Shown: positions 1 to 7,483 of the stretch, piece after piece
How the letters are laid out: every line of letters begins with the position of its first letter
Numbering within the stretch: position 1 is the first letter of the stretch
NCBI GenBank assembly: GCA_035292885.1
Contig: DATDPG010000041.1
Coordinates: forward strand, 1 to 48,758
DNA: 48,758 nt
Direction: 5' to 3'
From: Bdellovibrionota bacterium
Lineage (GTDB): Bacteria > Bdellovibrionota_G > JALEGL01 > DATDPG01
Notes under the pieces: generated by a model
Seen by the model: the letters and a program-made list of their open reading frames with translations, nothing else
The model's database searches: none
What the model was told of the DNA's origin: nothing
Translations under genes and position numbers: made by a program

Positions 1-1148
1 ACCTTGAGATCCATTTTTGCATTTTGTCTCCCAGAAACATTTTCGGATCGAGAAAGGCGGCGAGCCGCAAGATACCCTGCGGTGACCAGGATGATTCCAA
101 TGAAAGCCATTGGAGCCCGCCAGCGCGCCGTCCACCGTTTGGGCGAAGGACCCGGAGCCGTTTCCGACATCCCTTCCGGTTCGGTGAGAAGTTCTTCGTC
201 CCAGAGCAAGGTTTCGGTCTCGTGAGAGCGAATTCCCAACACACGTTGGACGTGCGTCGAAAGTTGCGCCGCCAATTGAGGATGAACTTCCGCAGGCACG
301 ATGGGTTCGAGGGCCTTCAAAAACTCTGTTGCCGTCTGGAATCGCTCATTTCGATTCACTCTGAGACTTCGGATTACCGTATCTCTCAACAGCTGGGCCT
401 TGTCCTCCCGGAAATTGAGGGCTTCGAAGAAATCTTCAAGCAGCAACAGGTCGAGGAACTCCTCTCGCGTGGTGGTTTCTGTGATGAAGCGCTGCGACAG
501 GAGATAAAGCAGAAGCGCGCCAAGGGAAAAAAGATCGGATCTCCGGTCGATGACCCCGCCTTTAAGCTGTTCCGGAGAGACAAAAAACGAATCTCCTTTT
601 GGCAAATTCGCCGAACCCAACGAGGGAGCATCCAGGAAAACGCGCGAGAGCCCATAGTCCGTCACCTTGATTTTTCCGTCCATCGTTACAAGGACATTCG
701 ATGGCTTGATCCCCTGGTGCAAAATCGGTGTGTGCTCGCCCTCAACATCGACCCAGCCGTGGGCATACGTTAGTGTCGCTAAGACTTCCTGGACAATGTA
801 AACCGAAAGTTGCGCCATCAGCTTGTCCGAATGTTCGACCTGCCGCCGAAGAAGGTGACTGAAATCGACCCCGATGACGTACTCCGTGGCTGTGAAATAC
901 GACCCCTCCACTTCGCCAAAATCATGGAGACGGGCGATATTCGGATGCTGGAGATTTCTCGCGAGTCGGGCGCGGCGAATGAAATTGTGAACCAGATCGC
1001 TCTGTTTCGGTACTTTCGCCCGGAATCTTTTGACGACCAGATTTCGTTCGCGTGCGGGACCGAGCCGTTTGGCCTCAAAGAGCTCGGCACGTTCCCCGGA
1101 CGCAATCTTCCGAACCAACAAATAAAAGCCAAACCGGATCGGTTCCAC
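1..1148 (-). CDS. Ser/Thr protein kinase-like protein, probable pseudokinase (C-terminus cut by window edge)
   Basis: Translating the minus strand from a GTG at 1148 gives about 382 residues that run off the window at base 1; an in-frame TAG lies a few codons upstream and no ATG lies between. The kinase fold is clear: a glycine-rich-like segment (ASGERAELF, about 16-24), the VVK lysine (about 40), the bacterial HPNI segment (about 68-71), KPSN (148-151), DYG in place of DFG (164-166) and SPEQ in place of APE (191-194). However, the HRD motif reads HQG (144-146), so the catalytic Asp is missing, and the alpha-C Glu position (REAR in relatives) reads RRAR. A hydrophobic segment at about 347-363 near the C-terminus looks like one membrane anchor with the kinase domain in the cytoplasm. 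Family membership is confident; loss of activity is inferred from the missing residues. It lies 61 bases downstream of the GGQ protein gene, so the two may be cotranscribed. Confidence 0.8.
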   Translation of the reverse strand, partial: MEPIRFGFYLLVRKIASGERAELFEAKRLGPARERNLVVKRFRAKVPKQSDLVHNFIRRARLARNLQHPNIARLHDFGEVEGSYFTATEYVIGVDFSHLLRRQVEHSDKLMAQLSVYIVQEVLATLTYAHGWVDVEGEHTPILHQGIKPSNVLVTMDGKIKVTDYGLSRVFLDAPSLGSANLPKGDSFFVSPEQLKGGVIDRRSDLFSLGALLLYLLSQRFITETTTREEFLDLLLLEDFFEALNFREDKAQLLRDTVIRSLRVNRNERFQTATEFLKALEPIVPAEVHPQLAAQLSTHVQRVLGIRSHETETLLWDEELLTEPEGMSETAPGPSPKRWTARWRAPMAFIGIILVTAGYLAARRLSRSENVSGRQNAKMDLK

Positions 1149-1209
1149 GGCGGCGATTATGTCCGGAATCGAATCCTAACGCCAAAAGCAGGCGGCGGAT
1201 CTCTCTGAA

Positions 1210-1656
1210 TCAATCGTCATCCTGACCCGGCCGAATTTTTCGGCGATCGGACTTCTTCGTCGTCCGTTTCTTTTTCGACCGCAAGCGCGTTTCGCGAGAT
1301 GCCCGCGACGGCTTGGTACCGATCCTCGGCACGGGTTTACGCATCCGGGCTTTAAGCTTTTCCTGAAGCCGTTTGAGTGCCGCCTGAAGATTTAGGTCTT
1401 GGGAGCGACGTTCCGTGGCCAGAACGACGATTCCCGTCGGAAGATGCGTGATGCGAATTCCAGTTTCTCTGCGGTTTCGGTGTTGCCCGCCGGGGCCGGA
1501 GCGGCGAAGTCTCTCAACGATGAGATCTCTTTCGTAGATTTGAACCACGCTCCAAATATGAACATTTTCATCGTAAAAACAAGGGGTTGGAGAACAATGC
1601 GGAGAAGAATGTGGAATAATCTCTTGAAATCCAGTGAGCTTGTTGCTAGTTACCAT
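1210..1656 (-). CDS. release-factor-like GGQ-domain protein (ribosome rescue type)
   Basis: The reading frame gives 148 residues with an RF-1 type peptidyl-hydrolase core: SGPGGQHRNRRETGIRITHLPTG in the middle, then a helix ending QEKLKARMRK. The codon-recognition domains of RF1/RF2 are absent. The C-terminus is a very basic tail (SKKKRTTKKSDRRK). This layout, a GGQ domain plus basic tail, is that of stop-codon-independent rescue factors. The text around GGQ (THLPTGIVV, ERRSQDLN) looks closer to the MTRFR/C12orf65 and RF1/2 cores than to ArfB. It probably releases nascent peptide from stalled ribosomes. The ATG at 1656 directly abuts the regulatory palindrome and about 40 residues precede the conserved core, so the true start may be further inside. 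It is divergent from the suf regulator. Confidence 0.75.
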   Translation of the reverse strand: MVTSNKLTGFQEIIPHSSPHCSPTPCFYDENVHIWSVVQIYERDLIVERLRRSGPGGQHRNRRETGIRITHLPTGIVVLATERRSQDLNLQAALKRLQEKLKARMRKPVPRIGTKPSRASRETRLRSKKKRTTKKSDRRKIRPGQDDD

Positions 1657-1684
1657 TAAACAGGACTAAACTAGTACTGTTTAA
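1643..1684 (+). promoter_or_regulatory. suf promoter with IscR/SufR-like 29-bp palindromic operator
   Basis: Bases 1656-1684 form a 29-bp imperfect palindrome. The outer arms TTAAACAG/CTGTTTAA are perfect and the inner arms ACTA/TAGT flank AAC. The core GACTAAACTAGTA closely resembles the published type 1 IscR site core (GACTRWWWYAGTC). The palindrome fills the space between the divergent ATG at 1686 (+) and the possible ATG at 1656 (-). A weak promoter TTGCTA (1643) - 18 - TAAACT (1667) would place the -10 inside it. The likely binder is the Rrf2 protein encoded immediately downstream, giving Fe-S-dependent autoregulation. Confidence 0.7.
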
Positions 1685-1685
1685 T

Positions 1686-2126
1686 ATGGTCCGCTTAAGT
1701 CGATTAACCGATTACGGAATTGTTTTGATGACGCACTTTGCCGGTCATACCGAACGTCTAACGCACACCGCTCGCGACCTGGCGGCGGAGACCCATATTC
1801 CTCTGCCCACCGTGAGCAAACTGTTGAAACTGCTCGCACGCCAGGGCCTGTTGCTCTCGCATCGGGGCATGCGCGGCGGCTATAGCCTCGCGAAAAAGCC
1901 CGAGGAGATCTCCGTGGCCCATATCGTGGGCGCTTTGGACGGTCCTGTCGGATTGACCGATTGTACGGTCCATCCGGGAAAATGCGGCCAGGAAGAGACC
2001 TGCCCTTCCCGCAGCCATCTTCAATTGATCAGCAGTGTGGTGCACGGCGCTCTCGACCAAATCGTCCTTTCGACAATGACCCGGCCCGCCGCAAAACCGA
2101 TTCCGCTGGGGATGTGGAACCGATAG
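1686..2126 (+). CDS. Rrf2-family SUF system regulator
   Basis: The 146-residue protein starts MVRLSRLTDYGIVLMTH, typical of the SUF-associated Rrf2 subfamily. A winged helix follows, with recognition-helix text IPLPTVSKLLKLLARQGLL and wing RGMRGGYSLAK. Three cysteines (DCTVHPGKCGQEETCP, about 92-107) lie where IscR-type regulators bind a [2Fe-2S] cluster. It is first in the suf operon, 18 bases before sufB, and its ATG begins one base after the palindromic operator. There is no Shine-Dalgarno sequence, so the message may be leaderless or nearly so. It probably represses the operon when Fe-S supply is adequate. The family call is strong; cluster binding is inferred from the cysteines. Confidence 0.92.
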   Translation: MVRLSRLTDYGIVLMTHFAGHTERLTHTARDLAAETHIPLPTVSKLLKLLARQGLLLSHRGMRGGYSLAKKPEEISVAHIVGALDGPVGLTDCTVHPGKCGQEETCPSRSHLQLISSVVHGALDQIVLSTMTRPAAKPIPLGMWNR

Positions 2127-2144
2127 TTCCGAGGAGAGAAGTGA

Positions 2145-3599
2145 ATGCCCGACGATTCAAACACGCAGACGCTCGAAAATCTCGCCAACCGGGAATACAA
2201 GTACGGTTTCGTCTCCGCGATTGAATCGGAAGCTTTCCCGAAAGGGTTGAGCGAAGAGATCATCCGCGCGATCTCCGCGAAAAAGAACGAACCGGAATTC
2301 ATGCTCGATTGGCGCCTTCGTGCTTACCGCCACTGGCTGACGATGAAGGAGCCGAATTGGGCCAACGTTCACTACCCGGCCATCAACTATCAGGACATCA
2401 TTTACTATTCGGCTCCGAAATCGAAAAAGGAAGGCCCCAAAAGCCTCGATGAGGTCGATCCCGAGCTTCTGGCCATTTACGACAAACTCGGAGTTCCGCT
2501 CAAAGAGCGGGAGGCGCTCGCCGGCATCGCCGTCGACGCCGTTTTCGACAGTGTTTCCGTGGCCACGACCTTTAAAGAACAGCTTAACAAGCTTGGAATC
2601 ATTTTTTGCGCATTCTCCGAAGCGGTTCAAAACCACCCCGATCTCGTTCAAAGATATCTCGGCTCGGTCGTGCCTTACACGGATAACTTTTTCGCCACCC
2701 TTAATTCGGCGGTCTTTTCCGACGGCTCGTTTTGCTACGTTCCCAAAGGGGTCCGTTGCCCGATGGAATTGTCGACGTATTTTCGAATCAATGCGGCCAA
2801 CACCGGGCAATTCGAACGAACTCTGATCGTGGCGGAGGAAGGGGCGTACGTGAGTTACCTCGAAGGCTGTACGGCGCCGATGCGGGATGAAAATCAATTG
2901 CACGCGGCCGTGGTTGAATTGGTGGCCCTCGATAACGCCCAGATCAAGTATTCGACGGTGCAGAACTGGTATCCGGGAGACAAGAACGGAAAGGGCGGCA
3001 TTTTCAATTTTGTGACCAAGCGTGGAAAGTGCGTCGGCATAAACTCGAAAATTTCGTGGACCCAGGTGGAGACCGGCTCGGCCATCACCTGGAAATACCC
3101 GAGCTGCATTCTGCAAGGCGACAACTCGGTCGGCGAATTCTATTCCGTCGCTTTGACGAACAACTACCAACAGGCCGACACCGGAACGAAGATGATTCAT
3201 ATCGGAAAAAACACACGAAGCACGATCATCTCGAAAGGTATCTCCGCCGGACACGGCCAGAATTCCTATCGCGGCCTCGTGAAAATTCTCAAGGGCGCTT
3301 CGAACGCGCGCAACTATTCGCAATGCGACTCGCTTCTCATGGGCGACAAGTGCGGCGCGCACACGTTTCCGTACGTGGAAGTGAGCAACAGCTCTTCTCG
3401 GATGGAACATGAAGCGACGACGTCCAAAATCGGCGACGACCAGCTCTTTTATTGCCGCCAACGGGGGATGTCGGAAGAGGATGCCGTGACGATGATTGTG
3501 AATGGGTTCTGCAAAGAAGTGTTTCGCGAGTTGCCGATGGAGTTCGCCGTGGAAGCGCAGAAATTGCTCGGAGTGAGCCTGGAAGGAGCCGTAGGATAA
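2145..3599 (+). CDS. sufB: Fe-S cluster assembly scaffold protein SufB
   Basis: This 484-residue protein matches SufB along its whole length, including the [20 protein letters not shown] segment, the [11 protein letters not shown] segment, YLEGCTAP, and the C-terminal beta-helix core with [22 protein letters not shown] and [17 protein letters not shown]. SufB forms the SufBC2D scaffold on which sulfide and iron are assembled into clusters in the cytoplasm. The start at 2145 has a strong ribosome site (GAGGAG) just upstream. The stop overlaps the sufC start by one base (TAATG), so translation is probably coupled. The length is normal for the family and no key segment appears to be missing. Confidence 0.97.
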   Translation: MPDDSNTQTLENLANREYKYGFVSAIESEAFPKGLSEEIIRAISAKKNEPEFMLDWRLRAYRHWLTMKEPNWANVHYPAINYQDIIYYSAPKSKKEGPKSLDEVDPELLAIYDKLGVPLKEREALAGIAVDAVFDSVSVATTFKEQLNKLGIIFCAFSEAVQNHPDLVQRYLGSVVPYTDNFFATLNSAVFSDGSFCYVPKGVRCPMELSTYFRINAANTGQFERTLIVAEEGAYVSYLEGCTAPMRDENQLHAAVVELVALDNAQIKYSTVQNWYPGDKNGKGGIFNFVTKRGKCVGINSKISWTQVETGSAITWKYPSCILQGDNSVGEFYSVALTNNYQQADTGTKMIHIGKNTRSTIISKGISAGHGQNSYRGLVKILKGASNARNYSQCDSLLMGDKCGAHTFPYVEVSNSSSRMEHEATTSKIGDDQLFYCRQRGMSEEDAVTMIVNGFCKEVFRELPMEFAVEAQKLLGVSLEGAVG

Positions 3600-4372
3600 T
3601 GCTGGAGATCAAGAATTTACACGCGCAGGTGGAAGGGAAAAAGATCCTCAAAGGGATCAATCTGACGATTTTACCGGGGGAAGTTCACGCCATCATGGGC
3701 CCGAACGCCTCGGGCAAAAGTACGCTCGCCAACGTTCTGGCCGGCCGGGAAACGTTCGAGGTCACGGCCGGTGAAGTCATATACTTAGGCAGGAACCTCC
3801 TCGCCATGTCTCCCGAAGATCGAGCGCGGGAAGGCGTATTCCTCGCGTTTCAATATCCCGTGGAGATCCCCGGCGTGAACAATCTTTATTTCCTAAAAGC
3901 GGCCGTCAACGCCGTCCGCAAGCATCGAGGCCAGCCGGAACTCGACGCCATGGATTTTCTCACTCTGGCAAAAGAGAAAATGAAGTTCGTGGAACTCGAC
4001 GAGAGTCTTCTCAACCGGCCCGTGAACGAGGGGTTCTCCGGAGGAGAAAAGAAACGGAACGAGATTTTTCACATGGCCGTGTTGGACCCGAAATTCGCGA
4101 TCCTTGACGAAACCGATTCGGGACTGGATATCGATGCGCTTCGCGTCGTGGCGAACGGAGTGAACAGGCTTCGCAATCCCCAGCGGGGCATTCTTTTGGT
4201 GACGCACTATCAGCGGCTGCTCAACTACATTGTCCCCGATAAAGTGCACGTTCTCGTGGACGGGCAGATCGTCCTGTCGGGAGATAAGAGTTTGGCGCTC
4301 GAGCTCGAAAAAAAGGGTTACGGCTGGATCGTCCAGGAAAATCACGGCAAGCCGGAACGGATGTCGGCATAA
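3599..4372 (+). CDS. sufC: SUF system ATPase SufC
   Basis: This 257-residue ABC-type ATPase has Walker A GPNASGKST (about 33-41), a Q-loop in AFQYPVEIPGV, the SufC signature FSGGEKKRNEI, Walker B AILDETDSGLD and the switch His in LVTHYQR. Its cytoplasmic role is to power conformational change of the SufB-SufD pair during cluster assembly; it has no membrane partner. The start is taken at 3599 because [13 protein letters not shown] is the canonical N-terminus and it overlaps the sufB stop. The sufD gene begins two bases after its stop. Confidence 0.97.
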   Translation: MLEIKNLHAQVEGKKILKGINLTILPGEVHAIMGPNASGKSTLANVLAGRETFEVTAGEVIYLGRNLLAMSPEDRAREGVFLAFQYPVEIPGVNNLYFLKAAVNAVRKHRGQPELDAMDFLTLAKEKMKFVELDESLLNRPVNEGFSGGEKKRNEIFHMAVLDPKFAILDETDSGLDIDALRVVANGVNRLRNPQRGILLVTHYQRLLNYIVPDKVHVLVDGQIVLSGDKSLALELEKKGYGWIVQENHGKPERMSA

Positions 4373-4374
4373 CG

Positions 4375-5691
4375 ATGACCATGGAACGCGACCATTATCG
4401 GGCTGAATTCGAATCCCAGGCGTTCGCGCCCGGACCGGCGTGGTTGAAGCCGATCCGGCGAAAAGCCATGGACCGTTTTCTCGACCTCGGCTTTCCCACA
4501 ACGCGAGATGAAGAATGGAAATACACCAATGTCGCCCCGATCGCCCGCCTCCCCTTTCGATACGCGGCGAATGGTTCGAACCAAGTAACGAAAGATGTTC
4601 TTTTTCACTTTACGTTCGGCGATGCGGTGCCGAACCAGCTGGTGTTCATCAACGGCCGCCTCTCGAAGCAATGGTCGAAGCTCGGAAACCTGCCCTCGGG
4701 CGTGCAAGCGACATCCCTTTCCGAAACATGGGAGAGCGAGCGCAAGGTTCTGGAAGACCACTTTCAGGATTCCGCCGGAACCGACGCGTTTTATGATCTC
4801 AATACTTCCTTCTTTGAGGATGCGGCTTTGGTCGTACTTCCGAAGGGAACCGTCTTGAGCGAACCGATTCATCTTATGTTCGTGTCGGCGCCGGGCCAAA
4901 ATGAGACGGTCTCCTACCCTCGAATTTTCTTGTGCCTGGAAGAAGGATCCAAAGCGACGGTGATTGAGAGTTACTTTGGCCTGGATCATCAGATCTATTT
5001 CACAAACAGTGTTACCGAGAGTTTTCTGGAAAACGGAGCCGCTCTCGACCATTACAAGATTCAACGGGAGAGCGAGACGGCGTATCACGTCTCGAGTCAC
5101 CGGGTTCGGCAGGAACGGAACAGCCTCTTCTCCTCGCATTCGATTTCCTTGGGGGCGGCTATTACGCGAAATGACATTACGTCGGTTCTTGCGGCGGAAG
5201 GGGCCGATTGCACGCTGAACGGTCTCTATATGGTATCGGGGAAGCAATTGGTCGATAACCACACGACGATCGACCACGCCAAACCGCATGGGACGAGCCG
5301 GGAATTGTACAAAGGGATCCTGGACGAAGAGGCGCGCGGCGTTTTCAACGGCAAGATTTTGGTCCGAAAGGACGCCCAAAAAACCAACGCTCAACAGACC
5401 AATCGAAATTTACTTTTGTCCGAGCATGCGTTGGTCGACACCAAACCCCAGCTTGAAATTCACGCCGACGATGTAAAATGCGCTCACGGCGCCACGATCG
5501 GCCAGCTGGACGAAGAAGCGCTTTACTATCTTCGTGCCCGGGGAGTCGGCTTGGAAGCGGCCCGAAATCTTTTGACCTACGCCTTTGGAAATGAATTGGT
5601 TCACGATATCCCCGTGGCGCCGGTGAGGGTCAACCTCGAGTGCCTTCTCGCCTCCCGCTTCGCCCAAACGCATCACAAATCCGCGGCATGA
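4375..5691 (+). CDS. sufD: Fe-S cluster assembly protein SufD
   Basis: This 438-residue paralogue of SufB contains the SufD N-terminal segment (FPTTRDEEWKYTNVAPI), a central beta-helix, and the conserved C-terminal part HGTSRELYKGILDEEARGVFNGKILV, followed by QTNRNLLLSEHA, KPQLEIHADDVKCAHGATIGQLDEEALYYLRARG. The conserved Cys and His of CAHGA are present. It pairs with SufB in the SufBC2D complex and is needed for iron acquisition. It lies two bases after sufC and overlaps sufS by four bases (ATGA), in keeping with a single coupled operon. Confidence 0.96.
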   Translation: MTMERDHYRAEFESQAFAPGPAWLKPIRRKAMDRFLDLGFPTTRDEEWKYTNVAPIARLPFRYAANGSNQVTKDVLFHFTFGDAVPNQLVFINGRLSKQWSKLGNLPSGVQATSLSETWESERKVLEDHFQDSAGTDAFYDLNTSFFEDAALVVLPKGTVLSEPIHLMFVSAPGQNETVSYPRIFLCLEEGSKATVIESYFGLDHQIYFTNSVTESFLENGAALDHYKIQRESETAYHVSSHRVRQERNSLFSSHSISLGAAITRNDITSVLAAEGADCTLNGLYMVSGKQLVDNHTTIDHAKPHGTSRELYKGILDEEARGVFNGKILVRKDAQKTNAQQTNRNLLLSEHALVDTKPQLEIHADDVKCAHGATIGQLDEEALYYLRARGVGLEAARNLLTYAFGNELVHDIPVAPVRVNLECLLASRFAQTHHKSAA

Positions 5692-6962
5692 GATCAGCTC
5701 CACAAATGAGTTCGGTTATCTCCAAAACAGGTATCGGGCGCGCGCTGGATGTGGAACGAATTCGGCGCGATTTTCCGATTCTCCATCAAAAAGTCAGGGG
5801 AAAACCGCTGGTTTATTTGGACAGCGCCGCCAGCGCCCAAAAACCGCAGGTCGTCATCGATGCCGAAACGAACTTTTACGAAACCTATTATTCGAATATT
5901 CATCGCGGCCTTCACACACTGAGTGAAAAGGCCACCAAGGCTTACGAAGACACCCGCGCGACGTGCCAACGGTTTCTGAATGTAGCGGACGAAAGGCAAA
6001 TCGTTTTTGTCCGAAGTACGACGGAAGGTATCAACCTTGTAGCGCAAACCTTCGGGCGACAGCGGATTCAAGCCGGAGACGAAGTGTTGATCACGGCGAT
6101 GGAACATCATTCCAACATCGTTCCGTGGCAGATGCTCTGCGAGGAAAAGAAAGCCCATTTGAAAATCGCGCCGATCAACGATGACGGCGAGATTCTCTTG
6201 GACGAATTCGTAAAGCTCCTGTGTCCACGAACCAAAATCGTTTCCATCGTGCATGTTTCCAACACGCTCGGCACGATTAATCCCGTCAGAGAGATGATCC
6301 AAGCGGCACATCGAAAAGGGATTCCCGTCCTCGTCGACGGCGCTCAGGCGGTCCCTCACCTTGCCGTCGACGTCCGGGATCTCGATTGCGATTTTTATGT
6401 TTTTTCCGGTCATAAACTTTTCGGCCCGACCGGTTCGGGCGTCCTTTATGGAAAGACCGAACATTTGGAAGCCATGCCGCCGTATCAAGGCGGAGGCGAC
6501 ATGATCCTTTCCGTCTCGTTCGAAAAAACCATTTACAAAGTCCCGCCCGGGAAGTTCGAAGCCGGCACGCCGAACATTGCCGGCGTGATCGGATTGGGAG
6601 CCGCAATCGATTATGTAGCGCAAATTGGGTACGAAGCGATCGGGGCCCATGAACGCGAACTTCTTCAGTACGCCGTCAAACGGCTTTCCGGCATTCGCGA
6701 GTTGCGGCTCATCGGAACGGCCAAGGAGAAAAGCGGAATACTCTCGTTCGTTTTGAAAGGAATTCATCCGCACGACATCGGCACCATTCTGGATCAGGAA
6801 GGGGTCGCCATTCGCGCCGGACATCATTGCACGGAACCGCTGATGAAACGCTTTCAAGTGCCGGCCACGGCGCGCGCATCGCTTTCCATCTACAACACAA
6901 AAGCGGACATTGATGCGTTGGTGGCGGCGGTTCAAAAAACCATTGAGGTTTTCGGCGCATGA
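5688..6962 (+). CDS. sufS: cysteine desulfurase SufS
   Basis: This PLP-dependent class V aminotransferase-fold enzyme takes sulfur from cysteine as a persulfide. Seen directly: VYLDSAASAQKPQ, the HHSNIVPWQ segment, DGAQAVPHLAVDV, the PLP-lysine motif FSGHKLFGPTG, and the active-site Cys loop RAGHHCTEPLM. The GHHC form is that of group II (SufS) desulfurases. The start at 5688 is chosen because it overlaps the sufD stop (ATGA); an ATG at 5706 is a possible alternative and would remove six residues. Its sulfur acceptor is probably SufU, encoded next; no sufE is present in the window. Confidence 0.95.
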   Translation: MRSAPQMSSVISKTGIGRALDVERIRRDFPILHQKVRGKPLVYLDSAASAQKPQVVIDAETNFYETYYSNIHRGLHTLSEKATKAYEDTRATCQRFLNVADERQIVFVRSTTEGINLVAQTFGRQRIQAGDEVLITAMEHHSNIVPWQMLCEEKKAHLKIAPINDDGEILLDEFVKLLCPRTKIVSIVHVSNTLGTINPVREMIQAAHRKGIPVLVDGAQAVPHLAVDVRDLDCDFYVFSGHKLFGPTGSGVLYGKTEHLEAMPPYQGGGDMILSVSFEKTIYKVPPGKFEAGTPNIAGVIGLGAAIDYVAQIGYEAIGAHERELLQYAVKRLSGIRELRLIGTAKEKSGILSFVLKGIHPHDIGTILDQEGVAIRAGHHCTEPLMKRFQVPATARASLSIYNTKADIDALVAAVQKTIEVFGA

Positions 6963-7411
6963 CGGACGCGCGCGATCTGTATCAGGAAGTCATCCTGGAT
7001 CATTACAAGCGTCCCCGGAATTTCGGCCCCTTGCCGGACGCCGATCACAAAGCCAACGGCCATAATCCATTGTGCGGGGACCGAGTCACGATTTATTTAT
7101 CTTTGAAAGGCGACACGCTGCGGGAGGTTCATTTTGAAGGGAGCGGATGCGCGATTTCCACCGCTTCCGCTTCCATCATGACCGAAGCGCTCAAGGGAAA
7201 GACCCAAAAGGAAGCGGAGAAGCTTTTTGATACGTTTCACAATCTCGTCACAGGTAAACCGGCGGAATCGTCCAATCTTGGGAAACTCGCGGCGTTCTCC
7301 GGCGTAAGTGAATATCCCGCGCGGGTGAAATGCGCCAGCCTCGCGTGGCATACACTGAAAGCGGCTCTCGAAAACAAGAACGCAACCGTCACAACCGAAA
7401 AAGAGATTTGA
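6959..7411 (+). CDS. sufU: SufU-type sulfur-relay / scaffold protein
   Basis: This 150-residue NifU/IscU-like protein begins with MTDARDLYQEVILDHYKRPRNFG, typical of SufU. The three ligand cysteines are visible in NPLCGD, GSGCAIS and VKCASLAWHT, and the Asp after the first Cys is kept. In organisms with SufU, the protein takes the persulfide from SufS with the help of a bound zinc and passes it to SufBCD. It overlaps sufS by four bases and is the last suf gene. The segment after it to 7483 holds no clear terminator. Confidence 0.95.
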   Translation: MTDARDLYQEVILDHYKRPRNFGPLPDADHKANGHNPLCGDRVTIYLSLKGDTLREVHFEGSGCAISTASASIMTEALKGKTQKEAEKLFDTFHNLVTGKPAESSNLGKLAAFSGVSEYPARVKCASLAWHTLKAALENKNATVTTEKEI

Positions 7412-7483
7412 ACCCACTCTGCCGATCGCTCGATAGCGCCCCATTTTACTTCCGTTTGGCCTTCTGCGAACCTATGAACCTTC

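Noticed and set aside
24-1208. Plus-strand open frames over the kinase-like gene
   Set aside because: The minus-strand frame shows ordered kinase motifs; the plus-strand frames show none.
2157-3461. Open frame of 434 codons on the minus strand opposite sufB
   Set aside because: It mirrors a clear sufB gene; the translation is low-complexity Arg/His-rich with no domain.
5694-6935. Open frame of 413 codons on the minus strand opposite sufS
   Set aside because: Antisense shadow of sufS with no recognisable motif.
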